Part shown: positions 34,710 to 43,632 of the stretch, in pieces
Position numbering within the stretch: position 1 is the stretch's first letter
Layout of the letters: each line of letters starts with the position of its first letter
Assembly: GCA_012329065.1 (NCBI GenBank)
Contig: JAAXPZ010000060.1
Span: 1 to 53,395 of the forward strand
Direction of reading: 5' to 3'
DNA length: 53,395 nt
DNA from: Sulfurovum sp.
GTDB lineage: Bacteria; Campylobacterota; Campylobacteria; Campylobacterales; Sulfurovaceae
Translations under genes and position numbers: made by a program
Notes under the pieces: model-generated
Databases searched by the model: none
What the model was told of the DNA's origin: nothing
The model's input: the letters and a program-made list of their open reading frames with translations, nothing else

Positions 34710-36970
34710 GATGACACCTCCGCTACTGGTATTGCTTGTCTTGCTTGTCTATAAAGCTCAGATGGATGCATGAGTTGATCGTCTTCGATACGAATCTCTT
34801 TAAACTCTTTTTCATCTATCTTTCTTATACCTGCTATAGTCATTTTAACTGGGTTCATTTTAGAGAACGGGCATTGATCTTCTGCATTTGCAAGTTTATT
34901 GGCATCTGCTTCAGCATAGTGGAATGTTGTAAAGATTGTATTTTCCACCATATTTGGAGTTACCAGTACTTTCGCAGCAATCTTGCCTCTTTTGTTTTCT
35001 ACAACTGCGTAATCTCCAGTTTTTATACCTGTTCTCTCAGCGATATCTGTACTTATTTCTATAACTGCCCCCATGATATCCGCACCAAACTCAAGAGCGT
35101 TACACTCTCTTGTCATAGTACCCGTATGATAATGATAAACTTTTCTACCTGTTGTCATCATACAAGGGCTTATTTTGGTTGGTTTTTCACTCATAGTTCC
35201 GCATCCTACAGGATAACCTTCTGGCATATTAAGCTCTTCTGCTGTCTTTTTCTCAAAAGCAATTCTCTCTTCTTTGCCATCAACATAGCCGATAGGAATG
35301 AGTTTGAACTTCCCGTCTGGATGGAATGATTTGAAGTCTGTATACTGTATAGGAGTTCCAGGATGCTCTTCATCTGGACATGGCCAAGCTAACAACTCTC
35401 TATTTTTAATTCTCTCATATGTGATACCGCCAAACTGAGCTGGAGCCATAAGTCTTACTTCATCCCATACTTCTTTTGGTGTACGGAAATCAAAGCCATA
35501 AAGATCTATTCTCTTGGCAATCTCACATATTACTTGCCAATCAGGCATGAGTCCTTCAGCTGGTTCTATAGCTTTTGGAAGATATTGAACACATCTTGAT
35601 GTATTTAAGAATGTACCCTCTTTTTCAGTCCAGCAAGCTGCAGGAAGCACAACATCTGCAATCTGAGCAGTCTCAGTCAAGAAAATATCTTGCACAATGA
35701 ATGTGTCAAGTTCTGAACACGCATGTATAAAGTGGTGCGTATCAGGATCGCTCATCACAGGATTTTCACCAAAGACATAGAGAAGTTTGACTTCACCTTT
35801 TTCTATATTTTCTGGCAAATCTGTCATGGTATATCCGACTTCAGAGTTCAAGTTGCATTTCCAAATATTTTTGGCTTGTTTTTGAGCATTATCTGTCATA
35901 ACCCATCCACCAGGGATAACATGTGGCAAGGCACCCATATCACAAGCACCCTGAACATTGTTTTGTCCCCTTAGTGGGTTTATCCCAGTACCAGGTCTTC
36001 CTATCTGCCCAGTAATGAGTGCTAGATTGGAGATAGCGAAGATATTTGAAGTACCATCAACAAACTGAGTCATACCCATAGTATAAGCAAATGATGCTGC
36101 TGGTACTTTGGCATAAAGTTCTGCAACTTCTCTAACTACTGAGGCTTTTATGCCAGTCTCTTCTTCAACTCTTTCAGGAGTGAAGTCTTTTACACAATGC
36201 TTAACATATTCAAAACCTACACAATTGTCATCGATAAACTTTTGATTATGCAAACCTTTTTTGATGATGTGATTCATCATAGCGTTAAGTAATGGGATAT
36301 TGTAACCTACAGGAATCTGTAAATAATAATCGGCTTTTTTGGCCATATCAGTTTTTCTAGGATCGATTACTACTAATTTCGCTCCTCTTTTCATGCCTCG
36401 TAACATTTGCATAGCAATGATAGGGTGGCACTCGCTTGTATTTGTTCCCATACAGAAAATTAAATCTGAATCTGTCGCAAACTCTGTTAAATTATTCGTC
36501 ATGGTTCCAGCACCTAATGTATTAGTCAGACCGACTACTGTTGGACCATGTCAGAGACGAGCACAGTGATCTACGTTATTTGAACCTTGTACTCTAAATA
36601 ATTTTTGGAAGATATAGTTATCTTCGTTTAGACATCTTGCTGATGAGAATCCCATGATATGATTAGGGCTGTGCTCTGCGACTACTCTTTTCATCCTGCT
36701 TGCAGCAAAATCTAATGCCTCATCCCAGCTTACTTCCTCCAATTTACCATCTTTAGAAAAAACACCTTCTTTTTTTCTAATGAGTGGCTTTGTCAATCTT
36801 CTTGGGGAATGTACATATTCCCAGCCATACATACCTTTGAGGCACAGCTCACCATCGTTGATAGGGTGTTTTTCAGTTGGCTCAGCTTTGACAATTTTGT
36901 TATTTTCAACAAAAAGGTCAATATTACATCCGGTCCCACAATAAGGACAGACTGTTTGAAACTTTTCCAT
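34706..36970 (-). CDS. fdhF: Cytoplasmic selenocysteine formate dehydrogenase H-type (FdhF)
   Basis: Two open stretches of one frame (36551-36970 and 34706-36550) are joined through TGA 36551-36553. The protein is 754 residues with Sec140, the position Sec has in E. coli FdhF, in CARL-U-HGPTV; E. coli has CARV-U-HGPSV. A [4Fe-4S] motif CPYCGTGCNI begins at residue 7. The bis-pterin domains and the C-terminal molydopterin-binding fold (GTMTRECNALEFGAD, GDYAVVENKRGKI) follow. It lacks a Tat signal. It oxidises formate and feeds the hydrogenase encoded downstream. A good SECIS hairpin lies just after the UGA. Tungsten is a likely metal given tupABC. Confidence 0.96.
36523..36537 (-). promoter_or_regulatory. 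SECIS hairpin of fdhF
   Basis: Stem TAGTC/GACTA with loop GGTCT. The loop covers bases 21-25 counted from the U of UGA, the same place and sequence as the GGUCU loop of the E. coli fdhF SECIS bound by SelB. Confidence 0.85.
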
Positions 36971-37015
36971 ATTTTATCTCCTTTCGTATTTCTGCATCAA
37001 AACTGCAGTTAATAG

Positions 37016-37058
37016 ATTATATTGGTATCAAAGAAGAAAACATGTCAGCTATGTGACA
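37016..37058 (-). promoter_or_regulatory. fdhF/hyf operon promoter with Crp/Fnr-type operator
   Basis: TGTCA-GCTATG-TGACA (37043-37058) is centred at 37050.5. A minus-strand TATAAT lies at 37016-37021, so transcription should begin near 37009. The operator centre is then 41.5 bases upstream, the standard class II position for Crp/Fnr activators. The regulator gene at 37180-37830 is immediately upstream. Confidence 0.75.
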
Positions 37059-37086
37059 AAAAAGAAGAGAATCTGTACTTTTTAAA

Positions 37087-37103
37087 TATGCATAATTTGC
37101 ATA
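37087..37103. promoter_or_regulatory. Second inverted repeat upstream of fdhF
   Basis: TATGCA-TAATT-TGCATA is centred at 37095, about 86 bases upstream of the inferred fdhF start. It is nearly identical to the repeat at 16769-16787 after tupC. Its binding protein is unknown. Confidence 0.35.
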
Positions 37104-37179
37104 ACTAAATTATTTTCGCTAATTATAACTTATGTTACATAATTATTACAACAAAAAAGTCATAAGAGCCAATGACTAC

Positions 37180-37830
37180 CTAAGCAAGCTCTCTCTTTAG
37201 TGCAACAATGTCTTTTATCAAATATTTAGTGTAGTCAATTTTATCTAGCAAGCCATCTTCCATAAGCACATGGAGTACAGCTGAGATAGTTTGTCTTTTG
37301 GAGGCTATAAAATCTGAAAGCTCGCCTATATTCATTGTTAAGTCTATGAGTATGCCATTATCCTGTTTGCTACCTACTGTATTTGCAATATCTAACATAA
37401 AAGATATAACTCTTTTTTTGCAATCGTTAAAAACAAGTGTCTTGATGATTCCTCTCTCTATCTCCAAGCTTTTCACCATAGAGGCGAGTATAAGGTTGGA
37501 AAATTGAACATTTTCAAACAGTCTAGAAAAGACTTTTGCGTCTAAGACATACAGTTCACTCTCAGAACTAAACTCTATAGTGCTATTTTCTTCCAATACA
37601 AAAATGCTATTTGCACCAAGATTATATAGTGTAAAAGACTCCCCATCATCAAAAAAAACCACTTTGGCTCTACCATTTTTGAAAATAAACAACTGGATGC
37701 CTAATGAAGGATTATAATATAGTATGTTGCCTTTTTGGAAAGTTTTTATTTTGAGTGAGTCGATAGTTTCTGGAGAAAGAATATTTTTGATATCAAAACT
37801 TTCTGGCTTAATTCGACAAGAATTCATCAT
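37180..37830 (-). CDS. Crp/Fnr-family transcriptional regulator
   Basis: A 216-residue protein with an N-terminal cyclic-nucleotide-binding-like beta roll (residues about 25-120, GNILYYNPSLGIQLFIFKNG). A dimerisation helix and a Crp-type helix-turn-helix follow, with MNIGELSDFIASKRQTISAVL near residue 170. It lacks the N-terminal Cys cluster of Fnr, so it is not a classic [4Fe-4S] oxygen sensor. The sensed signal is unknown. It sits 209 bases upstream of fdhF in the same orientation, and its product is the obvious candidate to bind the TGTCA-N6-TGACA sites before fdhF and fdhD. Confidence 0.88.
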   Translation of the reverse strand: MMNSCRIKPESFDIKNILSPETIDSLKIKTFQKGNILYYNPSLGIQLFIFKNGRAKVVFFDDGESFTLYNLGANSIFVLEENSTIEFSSESELYVLDAKVFSRLFENVQFSNLILASMVKSLEIERGIIKTLVFNDCKKRVISFMLDIANTVGSKQDNGILIDLTMNIGELSDFIASKRQTISAVLHVLMEDGLLDKIDYTKYLIKDIVALKRELA

Positions 37831-37996
37831 TTCCTTTTGTTTTGAAGATTTGCAATTGTAGTATCTTATTTCTTTGGGAATAATAAAGCAGACTAATGAG
37901 TTATCAAAAACTCATGATTTTAACTGTATTGTTTTAGGCAGAGTAGTACAAACCAGATACCCAATAATAGGCTATTTGGACTGCACAAAAAAGTGA

Positions 37997-38896
37997 TTAT
38001 ATTTTTCCTTGTTTTTTAAGTTTTTTATACCAAGAACTATGCAGTATCTTGACCTCTTCTTCCTCTTTGTATCCAGTAATAATACCGTTTACTGCACCTT
38101 TTATAGCAAATACTGCCATGTAGATATGTACAAAGAAGAGAGCGGTAATCAGCACACCGACAATATTATGTATAATCGCTGCTGCTCTAAGTATATCAAT
38201 TTGAGATAAGCCTGTTATCTCTCTAAGCATTGCAATATCAAAATCCATAAAATACATGCTTGCACCTGTCAATACCATGACTACACCACCTAGTGTTGCC
38301 AACCAATACCATGTCTTTTGACCTGCGTTAAACTTTCCAGCTGGTACTGGATTTTTCTTTCTAGACAGATATCCTCCAACAATCATTAGCCATTTGATAT
38401 CATCCCAATGTATAAACATATCTTTGACCCATATCACAAACATCGGAATAACAACGATAGCAAATGGTATTGTTGCCAAGCCATGTAAGTCCTTCATCAT
38501 TCTGACAAACTCGCCGCCTCCAAAAGTTGAGCCAAACACCATGATAAACCCAGAAGGAACAAGCACCATAAAGGAGATTGCTGCTATCTGGTGTATCACT
38601 CTTGCAAGCAAAGAAAAAGCATATATCTTTTTTCCATCATGAGAAAAAACCTTTGGTCCTATTATCAAATAGTGAATCAAAAAAACTAGCGGTACCCCAA
38701 CAAGAACCACTAAAAATGCTTTTGCAAAATAGTTGCTTTGGAGCATTGTAAATAGCGGACCTAGCTTTGTAGATTCAGCCTGTCCGTAACCCAATATATC
38801 CTCCAGTCTCATGTCGCCCCATATCTGACTATCAGCCGCAAAAGCGACTGATGTTACAAATAGAGACGAAACAAGGAACAATAGATATTTTTTCAT
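37997..38896 (-). CDS. fdhC: Formate dehydrogenase cytochrome b subunit (FdhC/FdnI type)
   Basis: A 299-residue membrane protein with an N-terminal signal-like segment (LLFLVSSLFVTSVAFA) and about four further helices carrying haem-ligand histidines (RVIHQIAA, HGLATIPF, AAIIHNIVG, FVHIYMA). This matches the gamma subunit of FDH-N-type enzymes, which passes electrons from FdhB to menaquinone. ATG 38894-38896 is chosen because AAGGAGA is well spaced; an in-frame ATG 18 bases earlier is less good. Last gene of the fdh operon. Confidence 0.92.
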   Translation of the reverse strand: MKKYLLFLVSSLFVTSVAFAADSQIWGDMRLEDILGYGQAESTKLGPLFTMLQSNYFAKAFLVVLVGVPLVFLIHYLIIGPKVFSHDGKKIYAFSLLARVIHQIAAISFMVLVPSGFIMVFGSTFGGGEFVRMMKDLHGLATIPFAIVVIPMFVIWVKDMFIHWDDIKWLMIVGGYLSRKKNPVPAGKFNAGQKTWYWLATLGGVVMVLTGASMYFMDFDIAMLREITGLSQIDILRAAAIIHNIVGVLITALFFVHIYMAVFAIKGAVNGIITGYKEEEEVKILHSSWYKKLKKQGKI

Positions 38897-38910
38897 ACTA
38901 TTTCTCCTTT

Positions 38911-39513
38911 TCACTTGCCGTATGCTGAACCCCAGCCATATGGTGATGATTGTACACCATGCCCACGAGATGCCACTCTTTTTCTATAGATATCTGCTAT
39001 AGCCTGTCCATCTCCGACAAGAAGTGCCTTAGTAGAACACATTGCTGCACATACAGGTACTTTGCCTTCAGAGATCCTATTCTGTCCATATAGCTCTCGC
39101 TCTTTGGCTGAATTTGTCTCCTCTGGTCCTCCTGCACACATTGTACACTTGTCCATAGCACCTTTTGTACCAAATGCACCATCTCTAGGAAACTGTGGTG
39201 CACCAAATGGACAAGCATAAAGGCAGTATCCACAACCTATGCATATCTCTTTGTCGTGTAGAACAATGCCGTCCTCTCTGATATAGAAGCAATCCACTGG
39301 ACATACCTGCTCACATGGTGCATCTGTACAATGCATACATGCTACCGAAGTGGAGAACTCTTTTCCAAAGATTCCCTCGTTTAGCGTAATTACTTTTCTT
39401 CTACTGACTCCTGTTGGTAGCTCATGTGCTTCTGCACATGCCACAGAGCATCCGTCACAGTCAATACACCTCTGGTCGTCACAATAAAATTTCATTCTTG
39501 CTAATTCACCCAT
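38911..39513 (-). CDS. fdhB: Formate dehydrogenase Fe-S subunit (FdhB)
   Basis: A 200-residue polyferredoxin with four Cys clusters: CIDCDGCSVACAEAHELP, CMHCTDAPCEQVCP, CIGCGYCLYACP, and the split CTMCAGG...CAAMC. This is the DMSO-reductase-type electron-transfer subunit linking FdhA to the cytochrome b subunit. There is no signal sequence, as expected for co-export with Tat-targeted FdhA. It lies between fdhA and fdhC. Confidence 0.94.
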   Translation of the reverse strand: MGELARMKFYCDDQRCIDCDGCSVACAEAHELPTGVSRRKVITLNEGIFGKEFSTSVACMHCTDAPCEQVCPVDCFYIREDGIVLHDKEICIGCGYCLYACPFGAPQFPRDGAFGTKGAMDKCTMCAGGPEETNSAKERELYGQNRISEGKVPVCAAMCSTKALLVGDGQAIADIYRKRVASRGHGVQSSPYGWGSAYGK

Positions 39514-39523
39514 GATCCACCTC

Positions 39524-42355
39524 CTATGCTTTCTCTATGTGGCATAATCCGCCTTTAGTTTCTGGAATCTGAGTGATGATGTCATAACCGTAGTTTGTAA
39601 CTGTATTTGCACTCTCTCCAACAGCATATGGTGTTGTACCTTCTGGATATTTATGTGACAAATCCTCTCCTTGAAAATGTCCAGCATAGTGGAATGGCAA
39701 AAATACCCTATCTGGACTAACACTAAATGAGAATTTTGCCTTGACCTTGATTTTGGTTCCCTCTGGAGAATGGATCCATATCATGTTGCCATTTTTAATA
39801 CCTAGATTGAACGCCAAGTCTGGATGCATGTCACAAAACATCTCTGGAGTCAAGGCTGCTAGATATTTGGATCCTCTTTCTGCCACACCAGCACCATTCA
39901 TATTTACCAAGCGCCCAGTAACAAGATTGACAGGGAAATCTTTTGACCAATCTTTCTCAGACTGCACACTAGCGTATTTCGTATCAACCCTATAGTGATT
40001 TTCCTTGTCTTTATAAGTTGGATGAGCTTTGGTAAGATCTGATCTTGGAGAGTGCAATGGCTCTCTATGTATAGGGATAGGGTCTGGGAATGTCCAAACC
40101 TTTGCCCTAGCCTTTGCATTTCCATATGGTGCTATGCCAGCCTCCATACACTTTTGGGCAATTATATTTGAAGTATCTACTTTCCAGTTTTTACCTATTT
40201 TTGCCTTTTCTTCGTCTGTCAGCGTTATACCCAAGACCTCTTCTATATTTTCAGCTGTAATCTCTGGATATCCATCAGGATTGGCTGATCCAACTGGTGC
40301 AGAACCCTTTCCAGCAAGCAGATCCACTCCCTCTCGCTCAACTCCAAATCTATTTCTAAAGCCCATTCCTCCCTCTTTGACAGGGAGACTAATGTTATAC
40401 AATATAGGGCTTCCAGAGTGCGTCTCTGTCCAGCATGGCCATGGAAGTCCATAATACTCACCTTTCATTGGACCAAATCCTCTTAAGCTGACTTTATCAA
40501 ACATATGCCAATTGTCAGTATGTTTTTTGATTCTCTCAGCCGTCCATCCAGTAAGTCCGATGGTTTTGATAATTCTTGCTATCTCATCAGTAGCATCTTC
40601 AGGGAATGTAAACTCTTTTTTGTTCTCCCTTATGAGCATACCTTTTGTATATTCACCATAAAAACCAAGTCTTTTTGCAAGCTCAAACATGACCTCATGA
40701 TCAGTTTTGCTCTCATATAACGGTTCTACTACTTTGCTTCTCCACTGTGCAGAACGATTTGTTGCAGTTACCGAACCACTTGTCTCAAACTGTGTTGCAG
40801 CAGGCAAAATAAATACATCATCCTGCTTATCAGTAAGTATAGCTGCCTCATTTACAAATGGATCAGCCAATACAATCAATTCTAAATCATCAAGTGCTTC
40901 TTTTACTTTTGCCTGCTGAGCAATAGAAGTAATACCATTACCCATAACAAAAAGTGCTTTTAGATTAGTTCCAGCATTGTGTATCTTGTCTTCTCCTGGC
41001 TTACCAGCAAGTACACCTGCATACCAACGAGATAATGAAAAACCTTTAGCACTCATCATCTTCTTATCTTTAAATCTTCCAGCTAGCCACTCATAGTCAA
41101 CTCCCCAAGATTTAGCGAAGTATTTCCATGAGCCAGCACTAAGACCATAATAGCCAGGAAGAGTATGAGAAAGGCAACACATGTCTGTTGCTCCTTGCAC
41201 ATTATCGTGCCCTCTGAGAATGTTAGTTCCTCCACCCTCTACACCCATATTTCCAAGTGCGAGTTGAATTATTGGGGCTAGGCGCGTATTTGATGAACCT
41301 ATATTATGCTGAGTAAGACCCATAGCCCAAATAAGCGTGCCAGGAGTTGACCTTGAGTATACTCTAGTTATCTGCATTAACTTCTCAACACTTACGCCTG
41401 TAACATCTTCTACTTTTTCAGGAGTCCACTTTTTAGCTTCTTCCATCACTTCATCCATAGCATATACTCTGTCATTTATAAATTTTTCATCATGCCATCC
41501 GTTTTTGAATATCAGATGAAGCATACCATACATAAACGGGATGTCAGTACCAGGTCTGATCTGTGCATATATATCAGCTTTTGCAGCTGTTTTCGTCATT
41601 CTTGGATCTACCACAATGATCTGAGCGTTATTTCTCTCTTTGGCTTTTAGAAAATGTCCGAAACCTACTGGGTGATTTACCGCAGGGTTTGCTCCAAATA
41701 TAATAATTGCTTTAGCATTTTGTATATCTCCAAGTGAATTGGTCATAGCGCCATAACCCCATGTATTCGCCACACCGGCGACTGTTGCACTATGTCAGAT
41801 TCGAGCTTGGTGATCTATGTTGTTAGTTCCATAAAATGCTACAAACTTCCTAAAGTAATACGCTTGCTCTGTACCCATTTTTGCTGAACCCAAAAACATA
41901 GTTGCATCTGGGCCATCATTTTCTCTGATGTTTTTTAGTTTGGAGGAAATTCGCTCATAGGCTGTATCCCAACTGATACGCTTCCACTTGCCACCCTCTT
42001 TTACCATAGGATGTTTTAATCTCGCTCCAGCTCTGACCATATCGATCATACCAGCACCTTTACAGCAGTGTCCACCCATACTTACAGGATGATCCTGTGC
42101 TACCTCTTGTCGAACCCATACGCCGTTTTGAACTTCTGCAGTAATACCACAACCTACAGAACAGGCTGTACATACCGTTCTTACTTTCTTTGATTCTGGG
42201 AATGGGTTTCTAATCTCTTCCTGCGTTGCTGCTCTTGTCACTCCTGTGGAGGCAAATGCACTGGTAGCTCCAAATGCTCCAGCAATTCCTGCCATTTTCA
42301 GAAATGAACGACGACCTACTTTGGTCGATAGTGCCTTATCAGTATCTGTTTTCAT
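39524..42355 (-). CDS. fdhA: Periplasmic selenocysteine formate dehydrogenase catalytic subunit (FdhA)
   Basis: The frame continues through TGA 41795-41797 to give 943 residues with Sec187 in the context ARI-U-HSATVAG. A Tat signal VGRRSFLKMAGIAG is present near the N-terminus, followed by a [4Fe-4S] motif CTACSVGCGI. The large bis-pterin domains (NPAVNHPVGFGHF, GGGTNILRGHDNVQGATD) match FdnG/FdhA. It is the periplasmic formate-oxidising subunit donating electrons via FdhB and FdhC to quinone. ATG has AAGGAG upstream. Read as two genes, the Sec residue would be missed. A MITE-like element separates it from the upstream Tat-protein gene. Confidence 0.96.
41767..41781 (-). promoter_or_regulatory. 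SECIS hairpin of fdhA
   Basis: Stem TCGCC/GGCGA with loop GGTGT, the loop covering bases 21-25 from the U of UGA, exactly the position seen in the fdhF hairpin. The loop differs by one base (GGUGU versus GGUCU). Confidence 0.8.
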
Positions 42356-42390
42356 ACCTTAACTCCTTTTTATAATTTTACTGTCCCTAG

Positions 42391-42549
42391 GAGGCTGTCG
42401 GATTCATGCATAATTGGCTGATAAACTCATCTTTTTTGCCTCTTTCTGCCTCTTTTTCGTTAAATAGCATGCTATTCTCCTCAAAATAGACAAAAATATA
42501 CTTCAAAATCTGATATTTTTCATCTCAATCAGATGAATCCGACAGCCTC
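42391..42549. mobile_element. 159-bp MITE-like element with 17-bp inverted repeats and CTAG duplication
   Basis: Perfect inverted repeats lie at 42391-42407 (GAGGCTGTCGGATTCAT) and 42533-42549, flanked by CTAG on both sides (42387-42390 and 42550-42553). CTAG fits the YTAR target preference of the IS5 group. The interior is too short for a transposase; a minus-strand frame of about 25 codons runs out at the right end. It lies inside the fdh operon, directly after the stop codon of the small Tat-protein gene, whose TAG is within the duplicated CTAG. Confidence 0.75.
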
Positions 42550-42750
42550 CTAGAGAGCAGCACTGTAATACTCATCCCATGTTTCATTTTTTTTGTAGAT
42601 GATCTCTTTTTTGGTAGATTTTCCTACCACAACACCGCCAGAACTCTGAGCTTTTTTGCTCTCACCAGCTACTGCTACAACTGCTCCTGCACCAGCTACT
42701 GCTGTAGCACCAGCCAGTTTCTTCAAAAAGCCTCGTCTCTCTTCAATCAT
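42550..42750 (-). CDS. Small Tat-signal protein of formate dehydrogenase regions
   Basis: A 66-residue protein. The Tat signal EERRGFLKKLAGATAVAGAGAVVAVAGE occupies most of the N-terminal half and is followed by a conserved tail ending KNETWDEYYSAAL. This matches the family described as the formate dehydrogenase region TAT target; its function is unknown. ATG 42748-42750 is chosen because GGGAGG is ideally spaced. It precedes fdhA, separated by the MITE. Confidence 0.85.
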   Translation of the reverse strand: MIEERRGFLKKLAGATAVAGAGAVVAVAGESKKAQSSGGVVVGKSTKKEIIYKKNETWDEYYSAAL

Positions 42751-42785
42751 GATATCCTCCCTTCGTAGTTTTATCACCTATACCA

Positions 42786-42838
42786 GATAGGCTACCCAAG
42801 GGAAGCGGAGGCAAAATACTTCCTTTGGGTAGGCTATC
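42786..42838. repeat. Long intra-operon hairpin between TorD-like and Tat-protein genes
   Basis: GATAGGCTACCCAA (42786-42799) pairs with TTGGGTAGGCTATC (42825-42838) with one mismatch, extended by GGAAG/CTTCC. It occupies most of the gap and may be an RNA processing or stability element. Confidence 0.5.
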
Positions 42839-42852
42839 ATCCTTAGCCCAAA

Positions 42853-43632
42853 TTACATATCGCTTACTCCTACTTCATCCTCAAAACTGGAATCATCCAA
42901 AGTACGGCCCTGTGCTAAAGCATCAGCAGATCTCTTGCTTCTATTTTTTGCTCTTCGTTTTGCCTCTTCGTCTGAGATAGGCTCACAGTCTTGGACTTTT
43001 CTTTCTACTAATTCTATAGGCTTTGGCTTGGCAACATCAAAATATAATCTCTCAAACTCTAAAAATGCATTCATGACAATCGCTAGAGACTTGTATGCCT
43101 CTGCACTCTTGTTTTCGTAAAGACTTGGGATAAACATATCTAAAAGAGAATTGATTACTTCATCAAACAAACAATGCTCAATAGCCGCATACGAACTATC
43201 TCCAGAGATTACAAGCTCTGTAAGCTCATGCATAAATGTCATCAAAAAGCCTACGCTGTCTTCTGAATCTTTGAAATTTATCTCATCTCTTCTTATCTTT
43301 GTTTTACCAAGAAAGTTTTTGACCTCTAATCTTTTTTTACCACTCTCCACACCCTCATCATAAAATGAAGCTGTAGTTCTGACTATGGCACTCTCTGGAT
43401 TGTGAAAAACTTCATCAAACTCCTCTGATAACACTCGGTATCCATCTTCATTCATGTATGCCAATAGTTCCTTGAGTGCTTCACCTGAATTTGGCTCCAT
43501 TGGATTGGATACCATTATCTCCAACGCTTCTCTAACACCTTCAAATCTCTCTTGAGAGTCTGAAAACACCAACATTTTGCTAAAAAGACCATAATAAAGT
43601 GACCGTGCACTATCTACTGATTCTTTATTCAT
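42853..43632 (-). CDS. TorD-family molecular chaperone for formate dehydrogenase
   Basis: A 259-residue helical protein with TorD-family features: an N-terminal ARSLYYGLFSKMLVF helix, EEFDEVFHNPES near the middle, RTTASFYDEG, and DEINFKDSEDSVGFLMTFMHEL. TorD-like proteins bind the Tat signal and assist cofactor loading of a molybdo- or tungstoenzyme, here FdhA. The Lys/Arg-rich C-terminal tail after about residue 220 is longer than in E. coli TorD. It overlaps the polyferredoxin gene by four bases. Confidence 0.88.
   Translation of the reverse strand: MNKESVDSARSLYYGLFSKMLVFSDSQERFEGVREALEIMVSNPMEPNSGEALKELLAYMNEDGYRVLSEEFDEVFHNPESAIVRTTASFYDEGVESGKKRLEVKNFLGKTKIRRDEINFKDSEDSVGFLMTFMHELTELVISGDSSYAAIEHCLFDEVINSLLDMFIPSLYENKSAEAYKSLAIVMNAFLEFERLYFDVAKPKPIELVERKVQDCEPISDEEAKRRAKNRSKRSADALAQGRTLDDSSFEDEVGVSDM

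Noticed and set aside
34706-36502. Reading fdhF (and likewise fdhA, selD and the peroxiredoxin) as two separate or broken genes
   Set aside because: Each interruption is a TGA exactly at the catalytic Sec/Cys position, the frame is kept, a SECIS-like hairpin follows, and selA/selB/selD are present.
42786-42838. Possible molybdenum/tungsten cofactor riboswitch upstream of the Tat-protein/fdhA genes
   Set aside because: The segment contains GCCTCC-like bases but is a simple near-symmetrical hairpin without the multi-stem Moco consensus, and it lies mid-operon.
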